DNA of 64,000 nt from Falsiroseomonas sp050563535 (GCF_050563535.1 NZ_JBNXUO010000014.1:1-64000), one strand, 5' to 3'. Counted from the first letter of the stretch, positions 16,083 through 27,574 are shown. Numbers and translations are program-made. Notes: a model not told the origin generated them from the sequence alone.

Positions 16083-17009
16083 TCAGCGGCGCGGCCCCGC
16101 CGGCGCGGCCGCCGGCGGGGCCGCGCCGTCGAGCAGCGAGGGCGGGCGCGGGGCGCTGCCGTCGAGGTTGAAGCGTTCCACGCGCGCGCCGGCGCGGATG
16201 CGTTCCACCGTCGCGTTCACCCCCTCCTCGAAGGCGGTCTGGCGCAGGCCCTCGCGCGCTTCCTCGAAGGAGGGCGGGGCGACGGCGCGGCGCTCCTCCA
16301 CGCGGATGACGTGCCAGCCGAACTGGGTGCGGACCGGGTTCTGGCTGATCTCGCCCGGGCGCATCGCGAAGGCGGCCTCGGCGAATTCGGGGATCATGTC
16401 GCCGCGCTTGAAGAAGCCGAGGTCGCCCCCCTCGCGCGAGCCGGGGCCGGTGGAGCGGCGGCGCGCCACCTCGGCGAAGTCGGCGCCGGGGCGCCGCGCC
16501 TCGGCCAGCGCGGCGCGGGCCTCCTGTTCGCTCGGCACCAGGATGTGGCGGGCGCGGATCTCCTCCTCCGCCGGGCGGGTGGCGGCCTCGCGCTGGAAGC
16601 GGGCGCGCAGCGCCTCCTCGGTCAGCATCGGCGCGATCTCGCGCGTGATGAGGGCCTGCTGCAGCGCCTCCTCCTCCGCGCGGCGGATGCGGGCGGCCAC
16701 CTCGGCGTCGCGGTCGAGGCCCTGGGCGCGGGCGGCGGCGACGATCGCCTTCTGGGTGATCATCTGGTCGAGCAGCAGGGGGAACAGCATCTGCGGCGGC
16801 ATCCCGCGCAGTTCCTCCGGCAGGCGCGCCGCCTCGGCCTGGAGGTCGGCGAGGCGGATCTCGATCCCCTCCACCCGCGCGACCACGGGGTTCCCGGCCG
16901 CCGGCGTGGCAGGGGCGGTCTCGGCGGGCGGCGCGGAGGCGGGGGCCTGGGCGAGCGCGAGGCCGGCCGGCAGCAGCAGGGCGGCAAGCAGCAGGGCCGG
17001 ACGGCGCAT
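16083..17009 (-). CDS. Periplasmic parvulin-type peptidyl-prolyl isomerase
   Basis: 308 residues from the Met at 17009, which opens a signal peptide (LLLAALLLPAGLALAQ). A SurA-like N-terminal helical region (about 45-130) is followed by a parvulin rotamase domain (about 135-235) with EIRARHILVPSEQEA, GGDLGFFKRGDMIPEFAEA and FGWHVIRVEER. The C terminus is Pro/Ala-rich. It probably assists folding of exported proteins, which fits the divergent neighbour secA, the export motor. Longer in-frame starts exist, but they place unrelated residues before the signal peptide. Confidence 0.9.
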   Translation of the reverse strand: MRRPALLLAALLLPAGLALAQAPASAPPAETAPATPAAGNPVVARVEGIEIRLADLQAEAARLPEELRGMPPQMLFPLLLDQMITQKAIVAAARAQGLDRDAEVAARIRRAEEEALQQALITREIAPMLTEEALRARFQREAATRPAEEEIRARHILVPSEQEARAALAEARRPGADFAEVARRRSTGPGSREGGDLGFFKRGDMIPEFAEAAFAMRPGEISQNPVRTQFGWHVIRVEERRAVAPPSFEEAREGLRQTAFEEGVNATVERIRAGARVERFNLDGSAPRPPSLLDGAAPPAAAPAGPRR

Positions 17010-17248
17010 GGGGGCATCCTTCGACGAAGGCGCGGAACATGGCCGAAGGGGACGGGGGCGACAAGGCACCGGGCCCCGGCCGGCAGGCTCGCGTTGACGG
17101 GGCGGGGCGGCCCGCCTATCTACCGCCTGCCGCGCCGCCGCCGGCACGGGCCTCCTCCTGGCCGGCCGCGCCCCCGTTCCCCGGGCCCGCGCCACCCGTC
17201 CTCCGGGCGGGCCTCCGGCGCCGCGTCGGCCGGAGAAGACCACAGCAG

Positions 17249-20002
<2,754 letters not shown>

Positions 20003-20276
20003 GTCGCGCGGCCTGGCAGGGGCGGGCGGCACCGCCGCCAGCCTCATGTGATACTCCATAGCGGCCGCAGCCTGCCGTGATCGTCGTCTTTCGCCCCCCG
20101 ATCCAGGCGGGGGAAGGGGGTGATGAGGTCGGGCATTGCGCGGGCGGCCCATCGCTGCGCGACCCATCCGCCCCCTGCCGTTCCGGCCGGGTCATGGACA
20201 AGGGACGCGCCGGTTTCGTAATGTTTCCTCGCTGCGCCGGCTGCCGCCCCGGCACGTCCGCGCAGGGGGAACCCCG
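20003..20276. other. 274-bp gap after secA
   Basis: Holds a short stem just past the secA stop (ggcggc-acc-gccgcc at 20025-20039) that could be a weak terminator without a T-run. The remainder should contain the promoter of the PDZ/coiled-coil gene. No gene was seen. Confidence 0.4.
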
Positions 20277-20488
20277 ATGCCGCCGCTGCGCCCGATCGCC
20301 ATCACCATGCTGGCTGCACTGGTCCTCTGGCCAGCCGGTTCAGCGGCCCAGGGTCCCAGCTTCACTGCGCCCGCGCATCCAACGCGGTAGAGCGCACGAT
20401 CTGCGCCGATCCCAGGCTGTCGCGCCTCGATGCGGAACTGGCCGCCGCTTTCGCCGCCGCGCTCGGCCAGGCGGCGGACGCCGGAGCG
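20277..20488 (+). pseudogene. Displaced 5' part of the PDZ/coiled-coil gene: signal peptide, then frameshift
   Basis: An ATG at 20277 opens a clear signal peptide (ITMLAALVLWPAGSAAQ), but this frame hits a TAG at 20388-20390. Shifting frame after the ttc at 20361-20363 (equivalent to one missing G) gives an uninterrupted protein that runs PSFDCARASNAVERTICADP and then into the long downstream frame. That block is the LprI/DUF1311 pattern (cysteine pair, C-A-D-P, then WLRQRNAC). So a single-base deletion, real or a sequencing error, separates the export signal and DUF1311-like start from the rest. Confidence 0.75.
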
Positions 20489-23119
20489 GTGCGGGCCGCG
20501 CAGCGGGACTGGCTGCGCCAGCGCAACGCCTGCACGACGGTCGACTGCGTCGCCAATGCCTTCGCCCAGCGCATCGCGCAGCTGCGGGACGGCGGCCGCG
20601 GCGCGCGGCCCTGGTTCGGCGTCAACATCCGCGACGTCCCCGCCGACGCCACCCGCCCGCCCGGCCTTCCGCCCGAGGTCGGCGGCGCGCTGGTGACGGC
20701 CGCGGCGCCAGGCGGCCCCGCCGCCGCGGCCGGCATCCAGCCCGGCGACGTGGTGCTGCGAATCGCCGAGCAGGAGGTGCGGGAGGCAGTCGCGCTTCCC
20801 CGCATCGTCAGCGGGCTGCAGCCCGGCAGCACCGTACCCGTGGTGGTGTGGCGCGGCGCCCGGGCGCAGACGCTCCATGTGGCGGTGGGCGAGGCACCGG
20901 CGCAGCAGCAGGCCGCGCCGGCCCAGGCGGCGCCTCCCGCGCCCGGTCTCGACCACCAGCGCGCCGCCTCGGCGGCCGAGGCGCAGCGGCGCGAGGCGGA
21001 ACGCCGCGAAGCCGATTCCCGCGCCGCCGAGGCCCGGCGCCTGGCCGAGATCGAGAGGCTGCGCCGCGACGCGGAGTTCCGCGCCGCGTCCGAACGGCAG
21101 CGCCTGGACCAGCTTGTGGGCGGCGGCTGGCTGGTGGGCGAGGTGGTCTGCACCCAGCCCGTGAATCGCGAGGAGGAACGCCGGATGCGGCTGCGCGCCG
21201 AGCTGTCGCTTGGCGGCGGCGCGGGCGAGCGCGACCGGACCGCGACGCTGCGCCTGGCCGAACGGCTGGTGAATTCCGAAGACCTAGCCCGTTTCGCGGC
21301 GGTCGAGCTGCGCGGCACCGTCGCCGGCGGCGGCGACGCGCGCGACGTCGTACTGTGGCCGACGGGCTGGGCGATGGACCGCGATCCCCGGATCGACATG
21401 GCCATCGGCAGCTCCCCGCAGGCGGTCGCGCCGCGCGGCACGCTTCATCTGTCCGGCCTGCCGGAGTTCCGCGGGACGCTGTTCGCGGGCGCGCTGCCCA
21501 ACGGCTTCACCTGCGCCGCCACGACGCTGCGGCAGGAAGCGGGCATCACGCGGTGGGAGAGCCAGCACGGGCAGGTGGAGCGCGGCATCGCCACCCTCCT
21601 CCAGGCCCTGCCGGACCTGCGCGGCGGGGGCGACGACGACCTGGTTCTCTACGCCCGGCGCATGGGTGGCGCGCATGCGCGGATGCGGCTGGACGGGACG
21701 GTGGCCTTCCCCGGCGGGGCGTCCAATCTCTGCCTGCTCGCGCCCTTCGCACCGGACGCGCCGTTCCGGGATTGGGTGCAGCAGCAGGCCGGGGCCGTGA
21801 CCTCGACCCGGCCCTCCCTGTCCTGCGCCGACGATGCGTTCGACCTCCTCGGCCTGCGGCGGCACGCGCTCTGGGCGCTGTCGCCCGGCAACCTCGCCTG
21901 GCTGGCGCAATGGGCTGGTGGTCTGGAACGCGTCGCGGTGCTGACGCAGGCCGACCACGCGCAGTCCGTCGCCCGTGAACGCGCCGCGCAGGCGCAGCAC
22001 GAGGCCGAGCTCCGCGACGCCGAGGCCCGACGCCTGGCGGCGGAGCGCGAGGCGGCGGGTCGCCTCGCCGCGCGACGGGCGGAGGCAGCGCGGCGGATCG
22101 TCGCGGCGGGGGAGGAGCCGACGCTCTTCGTCATCCACACCGGCCGTCCCACCCGCGACGCCTGCGTGCTGGGCGCGACGGAAACGCAGGCGGCGACGCG
22201 CGGCGCCATCGCCACCGGACTCGCGCGCGACGAGGCGGCGCGCGGGGCGGAGGCGATGGCGGCGCAGATCCAGTCCGCCCGCCGCCTGCCCGATGCGGAG
22301 GCGATCTTCGCCGAGGTACAGTCTGGGCGCTGCGCCTTCCTGCTCGGCACTGCACGGGAGCTGGCGCCCCTTGTCACCGCGCTGCCGCGCCTCGGGCGGG
22401 ACAGCCTGCAGGTGCTGGGCCTGGCCGTGGAGGCGGAGGCTGCGGCGCGGATCGCGGAGGCTGAGGCGGAACGCGACCGCGCCCGGCGCGAGGCCGAGGC
22501 CCGCGCCGCGCGTGAGCGGCAGGAAGCGGAGGCGGCGGCGGAAGCGCGGCGGCGCAGGGCGCTGGTCGAGGCTGCCGGCACCTATGAACTGCGGCCGACC
22601 GACGGCACCGGGCGCCCCGTGGCCCCGGCGCTCTACAGGGTGCATGACGGCAGGCTCTACATCCCGATCGAGGCTGCGGGCGGAGGATCGCCGGCGGACC
22701 GGGCCCGCGCTGTCCGGCTGTCCGGTAGCCCGCGCGCATGGCTGACCCAGGGTTCCATCCAGCTCGCACCGGGTGTGACCCGCCTCGAAGACGGCACCAC
22801 CGTGACCACTGACGCCATCGCCATCGATGGCTACGACATCTGCACGCGAAGCGTTGCGGACACCTTCGCACGGCCCGTCAACAACAGCGTCTGGGTCAAC
22901 ACCACCGTGGTCTGCTTCAGCCCCCACCGACGCGAGATGTTCCTGGAGGCGGAGCTGCTGATCTGGCTGGACCAGGACGGGCTGCGCCTGTTCCGTGATC
23001 AGTGCGAGCCGGGCGCCGCGCGCCGCCAGGGCTACTGCATTGCCCGCGGGCTGAGCGGCCTCGACCGCGGCGCGCGGCCGGCGCAGTGGCGCGGGCCGCG
23101 CGTCCCGGACGGGTCCTGA
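20489..23119 (+). CDS. PDZ-domain protein with three Ala/Glu/Arg coiled coils; 5' end lost to a frameshift
   Basis: 876 codons from the first in-frame ATG, but the native start is probably at 20277 in another frame. Domains in order: the end of a DUF1311/LprI-like segment (WLRQRNACTTVDC), a PDZ domain at about 41-135 (GGALVTAAAPGGPAAAAGIQ then PGDVVLRI), coiled coil at about 155-210, and an unrecognised Cys-containing domain with VVLWPTGWAMDRDPRIDMAI. Further coiled coils lie at about 495-545 and 650-700, then a C-terminal beta-rich domain with several cysteines (DGYDICTRS, NTTVVCFSPH). The architecture suggests a periplasmic scaffold. No family name fits the whole protein. Without the upstream signal peptide the product would stay in the cytoplasm. 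Confidence 0.7.
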   Translation: MRAAQRDWLRQRNACTTVDCVANAFAQRIAQLRDGGRGARPWFGVNIRDVPADATRPPGLPPEVGGALVTAAAPGGPAAAAGIQPGDVVLRIAEQEVREAVALPRIVSGLQPGSTVPVVVWRGARAQTLHVAVGEAPAQQQAAPAQAAPPAPGLDHQRAASAAEAQRREAERREADSRAAEARRLAEIERLRRDAEFRAASERQRLDQLVGGGWLVGEVVCTQPVNREEERRMRLRAELSLGGGAGERDRTATLRLAERLVNSEDLARFAAVELRGTVAGGGDARDVVLWPTGWAMDRDPRIDMAIGSSPQAVAPRGTLHLSGLPEFRGTLFAGALPNGFTCAATTLRQEAGITRWESQHGQVERGIATLLQALPDLRGGGDDDLVLYARRMGGAHARMRLDGTVAFPGGASNLCLLAPFAPDAPFRDWVQQQAGAVTSTRPSLSCADDAFDLLGLRRHALWALSPGNLAWLAQWAGGLERVAVLTQADHAQSVARERAAQAQHEAELRDAEARRLAAEREAAGRLAARRAEAARRIVAAGEEPTLFVIHTGRPTRDACVLGATETQAATRGAIATGLARDEAARGAEAMAAQIQSARRLPDAEAIFAEVQSGRCAFLLGTARELAPLVTALPRLGRDSLQVLGLAVEAEAAARIAEAEAERDRARREAEARAARERQEAEAAAEARRRRALVEAAGTYELRPTDGTGRPVAPALYRVHDGRLYIPIEAAGGGSPADRARAVRLSGSPRAWLTQGSIQLAPGVTRLEDGTTVTTDAIAIDGYDICTRSVADTFARPVNNSVWVNTTVVCFSPHRREMFLEAELLIWLDQDGLRLFRDQCEPGAARRQGYCIARGLSGLDRGARPAQWRGPRVPDGS

Positions 23120-23130
23120 CGCCTGCGCCG

Positions 23131-23901
23131 CTACATCATGTTCGCCGTCACCCCGCCATCCACGAAGATGAGCTGGCCCGAGACAAAGTCGCTCGCCCCC
23201 GAGGCGAGGAACACCGCCGTCCCCGCGATCTCCTCCGGCTGCGCGTAGCGGCCGGCGGGGCAGCGGCGCTTCACGGTGGCCAGCCATTCCGGGTTGTCCA
23301 GCAGCGCCTTGTTCATGTCGGTGTCGAACCAGCCGGGCCCGATCGCGTTGCACTGCACGTTGTGCGGGCCGAGTTCGACCGCCAGCGCGCGGATGAACAT
23401 CTTCAGCCCGCCCTTCGCCGCGGAATAAGGCGTGATCGTCCCGCGCCCCAGCTCCGACGCCAGCGACCCGATGGCGATGACCTTGCCGCGCCGGCGTTCC
23501 TTCATCCCCGGCACCACCAGCTTCGACAGGCGGAACAGCGCGGTCAGGTGGGTGTCGAGCACGCTCGCCCAGCCCTCCTCGGTCAGCGTCTCGACCGGGC
23601 CGCGATACTGGTTGCCGGCATTGTGCAGCAGGATGTCGATGGGGCCGAGCGCGGGGACCACGCGTTCCATCGCGGCGAGGTCGCGGACATCGAAGGCGGC
23701 GGTGCGGCAGGCCAGCCCCTCGGCCCGCAGCGCATCCGCCTGCGCCTCCAGCGTCGCCTGGTCGCGCCCGTTCAGGATCACTTCCGCCCCCGCCCGCGCA
23801 AGCCCGCGCGCCATCGCGGCCCCGAGCCCGCGCGAGGCGCCGGTGACGAGCGCGACGCGCCCGGTCAGGTCGAACAGGGCGGCGTGCTGGGGTGACGGCA
23901 T
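23131..23901 (-). CDS. SDR family oxidoreductase, gluconate 5-dehydrogenase-like
   Basis: 256 residues, classical short-chain dehydrogenase. Cofactor loop TGASRGLG near residue 21, an NAG motif (LLHNAGNQYRG), catalytic S..Y-x-x-x-K (IGSLASELGRGTITPYSAAK) and the C-terminal FVSGQLIFVDGGVT. The opening LFDLTGRVALVTGASRGLG resembles gluconate 5-dehydrogenases (IdnO type), but substrate assignment within this family is unreliable. It converges with the PDZ gene (11-bp gap). Confidence 0.88.
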   Translation of the reverse strand: MPSPQHAALFDLTGRVALVTGASRGLGAAMARGLARAGAEVILNGRDQATLEAQADALRAEGLACRTAAFDVRDLAAMERVVPALGPIDILLHNAGNQYRGPVETLTEEGWASVLDTHLTALFRLSKLVVPGMKERRRGKVIAIGSLASELGRGTITPYSAAKGGLKMFIRALAVELGPHNVQCNAIGPGWFDTDMNKALLDNPEWLATVKRRCPAGRYAQPEEIAGTAVFLASGASDFVSGQLIFVDGGVTANMM

Positions 23902-23962
23902 GGGGCGGCTCCTCCCTTGGGTGCGTCGGGAGCGTAGCGGCTGCGGCGCGCGCGCGAAGCCC

Positions 23963-24730
23963 TCAGCGGGGCGCCTGGTCCAGCATGGAGCCGTGGACCC
24001 ACCCCCAGGGTTCGCCCTCGCCCACCTGGTACCAGCCGCCCGGTGCCTGGCCGAACACCGTCAGGCTCGACCCTCGCGGCACCACGCGCAGCACCTCCCC
24101 CCCGCCGGATGGCGAGGAGCGGATGTTGACCGGCGTGCGCTGGCTGGTGGTGGCGCTGCCCTGGGCGGGCCCGGCCGCGGCCATCGGCGGGGCGGAGCCG
24201 GCCGGCAGCGGCGCCGCCCCGGATGCGGCCGCGGCGGGGCCGGGCCGCGGGGCGGACGGCTCCTCGCCCGCCAGCGGCAGGCCGGTGGGGACCGGCGGCA
24301 GCGGCCGCTGCGTCGCGCGCGCATTCGGCGGGCCGCCGCCGTCGAAGCAGCGATCCACCATCTCGACATAGACCCGCGTCGCCTCGGTGGTGGAGGCGGC
24401 GAGGTGCAGGTCGGTGCGCGCCGGCCGGTCGCCCTCGAAGGCGACCACGGCGACATAGGGAATGAAGGGGTCCTCGCCGCGGCCGGTCGGGTTGATCTGA
24501 CCGCAGACCGCGAGCGTGTCGGCCAGCGCCTGGCGGTGCACCTGGCGGGCGCGCAGCGTCATCGGGCCTTCGGCGCGCAGCCGCGCCCGCAGCCGCTCCT
24601 CCGCCGCGCGGAGCGCCGCCGCCTCGCGCCCCGCGGCGGGCGCCGCGGCACCTTCGCGGGCAGGCGGGGCTTCCTCCTTGCAGGCGGCCAGGAGCAGCAG
24701 GGATGCAGCCAGCCATGCCCGATGCGCCAT
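23963..24730 (-). CDS. Lipoprotein with C-terminal SH3-like domain
   Basis: 255 residues. Lipobox LLLLAAC with the acylated cysteine at about residue 17. A helical, charged N-terminal region (about 30-130) contains two cysteines (AVCGQINPTGRG, MVDRCFDGGG). A long Pro/Ala/Gly linker (about 140-195) is followed by an SH3_3-type bacterial domain at about 196-250 (TPVNIRSSPSGGGEVLRVVP, WYQVGEGEPWGWVHGSML). Such domains usually bind peptidoglycan or act in envelope sensing. An IS5-type remnant begins 22 bp upstream of the start codon, so the native promoter may have been displaced. Confidence 0.85.
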   Translation of the reverse strand: MAHRAWLAASLLLLAACKEEAPPAREGAAAPAAGREAAALRAAEERLRARLRAEGPMTLRARQVHRQALADTLAVCGQINPTGRGEDPFIPYVAVVAFEGDRPARTDLHLAASTTEATRVYVEMVDRCFDGGGPPNARATQRPLPPVPTGLPLAGEEPSAPRPGPAAAASGAAPLPAGSAPPMAAAGPAQGSATTSQRTPVNIRSSPSGGGEVLRVVPRGSSLTVFGQAPGGWYQVGEGEPWGWVHGSMLDQAPR

Positions 24731-24752
24731 CGCCCGGCTCCCTTCGCAACCT

Positions 24753-25259
24753 AGAGCCTGTTACGAACTGAGGCGAGGGTTGTGGGTTTGCGGGCATGGC
24801 CCGCAAATCCTGTCCTTCTGACGTCTCTGACGAGGAATGGGCGCTGGTTGCGCCCTACCCGACGCTGTTGCCGGAGACAGCGGGGCAGCGCGAGCACCCG
24901 ATGCGCGAGGTGTTCAATGCGCTCCGCTGGATCGTGCGCGCCGGGGCGCCCTGGCGGCTGCTGCCGAACGACCTCCCACCCTGGCACGCGGTCTACGACC
25001 AGACCCGGCGCTGGCTGGCCGCGGGCTGCTTCGAGCGCCTGGCGCACGACCTCCGCGCCCTGCTGCGCGCGGCAGGCGGGCGTGAGCCCGCCCCCTCGGC
25101 CGCCATCCTCGACAGCCGCACGCTCCGCTCTACGTCCGAGAGCGGGCACCGCGCGGGCTACGACGGGGCCAAGCGCAAGCGGGGCAGCAAGGTCCACGCG
25201 GCAGTGGACACCCTCATGCCCCATCGCGTCGCACTGGCCCATGGTCCGTAACAGGCTCT
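24753..25259 (+). mobile_element. Internally deleted IS5-family element with intact 13-bp terminal inverted repeats
   Basis: 507 bp bounded by perfect inverted repeats agagcctgttacg (24753-24765) and cgtaacaggctct (25247-25259). It carries only the N-terminal half of an IS5-type transposase, running straight into the right terminal repeat, so roughly the second half of a normal element is missing. Flanks read cct and tag, so no clean target duplication is visible. If both ends are functional it could move in trans. The right end forms part of the stop codon of the neighbouring DUF1489 gene. Confidence 0.85.
24796..25251 (+). pseudogene. Truncated IS5-family transposase (N-terminal half)
   Basis: 151 residues. 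The N terminus has the DUF4096-type helix-turn-helix of IS5/IS1031-like transposases (SDEEWALVAPYPTLLPE, FNALRWIVRAGAPWRLLPND). The start of the DDE domain follows (AAILDSRTLRSTSESGHRAG with the first aspartate, KRKRGSKVHAAVDTL). The protein ends abruptly at LMPHRVALAHGP inside the right terminal repeat; the second Asp and the Glu of the catalytic triad are absent, so it cannot be active. Confidence 0.9.
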
Positions 25260-25699
25260 TAGATGAGGCAGAGCGCCTGCAATTCCCGGCGCAGCGCGGG
25301 CGGCAGCGCCTCGAGCCCGGTCGCCGCCGCGCCGCCGCGCGGCACGTCGGGCGGGGCGGCCGCGGGGTCCAGGTAGCGCCAGCCCTGGAAGGGCTTCTGC
25401 GGCCGCGGCTCCACCAGCACAAGCTCGGGGTCGAGCACGAGCCCGGCACAGGTCGTGCCGTCATCCCAGCTGTCCTCCCGCACGTCCAGCAGCCGCTGGC
25501 GCACGCGGACGAAGCCGCCGATCACCCAGTAGAGCGACCCCCCCTCCAGCAGCTCCGCGCCGCGCTTCGGCATCATGCGCGTCTGGTGGCGCAGCGGCGG
25601 GTCGGTCCTGACGCGGCGGGCCTGCCATTCGGCAAGCTCCGCCACTTCCTTCACGCCGACGCAGAGCTTGATGAGGTGGAGCATGGGGCGCCGAGCCAT
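25259..25699 (-). CDS. DUF1489 family protein
   Basis: 146 residues. Conserved alphaproteobacterial DUF1489 pattern: LHLIKLCVGVKEVAELAEWQ at the N terminus, HQTRMMPKRGAELLEGGSLY then WVIGGFVRVRQRLLD, and a C-terminal PRPQKPFQGWRYL. Function unknown. The TAA stop overlaps the terminal base of the IS5-type element, so the last residues and stop may have been altered by the insertion. The 5' end faces a tRNA-Arg gene about 90 bp away on the same strand. Confidence 0.85.
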   Translation of the reverse strand: MARRPMLHLIKLCVGVKEVAELAEWQARRVRTDPPLRHQTRMMPKRGAELLEGGSLYWVIGGFVRVRQRLLDVREDSWDDGTTCAGLVLDPELVLVEPRPQKPFQGWRYLDPAAAPPDVPRGGAAATGLEALPPALRRELQALCLI

Positions 25700-25791
25700 G
25701 TGGCATCCGGCGGAGTCCGCGCAAGCCCCGTTCGCGCCGCGCCACGAAGCGTGACCGCGGCCTGGCGACGCTGCGAGGTGCTGAGAAGGAT

Positions 25792-25868
25792 TGGCGGACC
25801 CGATACGATTCGAACGTACGACCTTTGCCTTCGGAGGGCAACGCTCTATCCAGCTGAGCTACGGGTCC
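25792..25868 (-). tRNA. tRNA-Arg (anticodon CCG)
   Basis: 77 nt including an encoded CCA. Acceptor stem ggacccg/cgggtcc, D-arm gctcagctggatagagc, anticodon stem ttgcc/ggcaa with loop ct-CCG-aa, T-arm gtacgttcgaatcgtat, discriminator G. Reads CGG, an abundant Arg codon in this GC-rich genome. No integrase or attachment-site duplication is visible nearby. Confidence 0.97.
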
Positions 25869-25980
25869 GTCGCCTCCTCCTTAGCCAAATCCCACGGCCA
25901 GCGAAAGCCCCATGCTCGCGACGTTTCCACCGGTGGGCGGGGCGGGCTAACCTTGCGGGCCCGCAGCCCGGACAGGCCCG

Positions 25981-27051
25981 ATGACCGACGCTCCCCCGAT
26001 CCCCGGCAGCAACGAAGCGGAAGCGATGCTGCGCGGGCTCTATGCGGAGATGGCGCCGCAGCACCTGTTTCCCCTGTGGGAAGTGCTGCACGCGCTGGTG
26101 ACGCCGACCCCCTCCTCCACCGTGCGGCCGCATCTGTGGCACTATGATGCGGCGCGCGCCCACCTGCTGCGGGCGGGAGACCTCATCACGGCGGAGAAGG
26201 CCGAGCGCCGGGTGCTGATCCTGGAGAATCCGGGCCTGCCCGGCTCCTCCTCCGTCACCACCAGCCTCTATGCGGGCCTCCAGCTCATCCTCCCTGGCGA
26301 GGTCGCGCCCTGCCACCGGCACACGCAATGCGCGCTGCGTTTCGTGATGGAGGGCGACGGCGCCTTCACCGCGCTCGACGGGGAGAAGGCGGTGATGCGC
26401 CCCTTCGACCTGGTGCTGACGCCGAACTGGCAATGGCACGACCACGGCAATGCCAGCGCGGCGCCGATGATCTGGCTCGACGGGCTGGACATCCCGACAG
26501 TGCGCCACTTCGCAGCGTCCTTCGCCGAACGCCTGCCCGACGGCGCCATGGCCCACCCCGAGACGGCGCCCGCGGGCGACACCGCGCTGCGCTACGGGCG
26601 CAACCTGCGTCCCTTCCGCGGCAGCGGCGCGGACCGGCGGCCGGCGGCGCTGCCGCTGTTCCACTACCCCTATGCCGAATGGCGCGAGAGCCTGGCCGCC
26701 CTGGCGCGGCAGGGCAACCCGGACCCGCATCTGGGCCATGCGCTCGAATTCGTGAACCCGGCCGATGGCGGGTCGGTGATGCCGACCATCGCTGCCCATG
26801 TGCGGCTGCTGCCCGCCGGCTTCGCCACCCGCCCGCGCCGGGCGACGGACGCCGCCGTCCTCGTCGTGGTGGAGGGGCGCGGCACCGCGCGGGTCGATGG
26901 GCAGGCCTTCGACCTTGCGCATCGCGACCTGCTGGTCGTGCCGTCCTGGGCGGCCCTGACGATCGCGGCGGAGAGCGATCTCGTCCTGTTCGGCTATTCG
27001 GACGCCGCGGCGCAGCGCCGGCTCGGCCTGTTCCGCGAGGCGCTGGGATAG
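25981..27051 (+). CDS. Gentisate 1,2-dioxygenase-like bicupin
   Basis: 356 residues with two cupin domains. The N-terminal cupin has the iron site: HRH in EVAPCHRHTQCALRFVMEG (H112, H114) and H153 in NWQWHDHGN, matching gentisate dioxygenases, which open the gentisate ring to maleylpyruvate. The C-terminal cupin lacks an obvious full ligand set. Salicylate or 1-hydroxy-2-naphthoate dioxygenases of the same family are alternatives. No maleylpyruvate isomerase or fumarylpyruvate hydrolase is adjacent, so the pathway is incomplete here. ATG at 25981. Confidence 0.85.
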   Translation: MTDAPPIPGSNEAEAMLRGLYAEMAPQHLFPLWEVLHALVTPTPSSTVRPHLWHYDAARAHLLRAGDLITAEKAERRVLILENPGLPGSSSVTTSLYAGLQLILPGEVAPCHRHTQCALRFVMEGDGAFTALDGEKAVMRPFDLVLTPNWQWHDHGNASAAPMIWLDGLDIPTVRHFAASFAERLPDGAMAHPETAPAGDTALRYGRNLRPFRGSGADRRPAALPLFHYPYAEWRESLAALARQGNPDPHLGHALEFVNPADGGSVMPTIAAHVRLLPAGFATRPRRATDAAVLVVVEGRGTARVDGQAFDLAHRDLLVVPSWAALTIAAESDLVLFGYSDAAAQRRLGLFREALG

Positions 27052-27136
27052 CCGTCGCCACCCATGCAACGGTCGGCGCAACCGCTTCCCGCCGGCCCGC
27101 GTTCCCCGCTGTCACAGCCCGAGGGGGAATGCAGAG

Positions 27137-27481
27137 ATGACCAGCAAGCCCGGCACGATGTCGCCCGACAGCAAGACCGACGAGGCGGTGAAGGAAACCT
27201 TCCCCGCCAGCGATCCGGTCGCCACCACCGGCACCCGGGGCAACCGCGCCGTCGCGCCCGGGGAGATGATGCAGGACGCCCCGCCCATCCCCGATGCGGT
27301 GACCCTGCGCCGCCACTTCCCGGATGCCGAGGCGGCGAAGCTCGCCCTGGAATCGCTGGTACGCGACGGCCCTGTCGATCCCCGCCATGCCGAGATCGCC
27401 AGTGGCAGCCCTTCCGAGCTGCGCCTGAAGGTTGCCGCCAATGACGAAGGGCGCATCCGGAAGTTGCTGGACACAGCCTGA
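27137..27481 (+). CDS. Small hypothetical protein with DEAVKETFPASDP motif
   Basis: 114 residues, soluble, no signal peptide. The N-terminal block KTDEAVKETFPASDPVATTG is a short motif found in many small alphaproteobacterial proteins of unknown function. The C-terminal half (HFPDAEAAKLALESLVRDGP) looks like a small alpha/beta domain. A ribosome site (gaggggga) lies upstream of the ATG at 27137. It sits between the cupin gene and the membrane-protein/transglycosylase operon, with separate spacing from both. Confidence 0.7.
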   Translation: MTSKPGTMSPDSKTDEAVKETFPASDPVATTGTRGNRAVAPGEMMQDAPPIPDAVTLRRHFPDAEAAKLALESLVRDGPVDPRHAEIASGSPSELRLKVAANDEGRIRKLLDTA

Positions 27482-27548
27482 CACCCGGCTGCCGGGAAGC
27501 CGGATCGCGAATTTCGTTGCGGTTTATGGGCTTTCTGTCCTAGGGTCC

Positions 27549-27569
27549 GCCTCCCAGCGTGGAGGAGGC
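27549..27569 (+). promoter_or_regulatory. Ribosome-binding site sequestered in a hairpin
   Basis: The strong Shine-Dalgarno ggaggagg at 27561-27568 precedes the ATG at 27575. The sequence gcctcc at 27549-27554 is fully complementary to ggaggc at 27564-27569, giving a 6-bp stem with a 9-nt loop; an alternative 5-bp pairing uses 27561-27565. Either would hide the ribosome site of the first gene of the operon. Confidence 0.45.
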
Positions 27570-27574
27570 CCGCC

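Noticed and set aside
24753..25259. Intact IS5 insertion sequence
   Set aside because: The element is only about 0.5 kb and lacks the second half of the transposase catalytic domain.
25792..25868. Genomic-island attachment site at the tRNA-Arg gene
   Set aside because: No integrase beside it and no repeat of the tRNA 3' end was noticed within the window.
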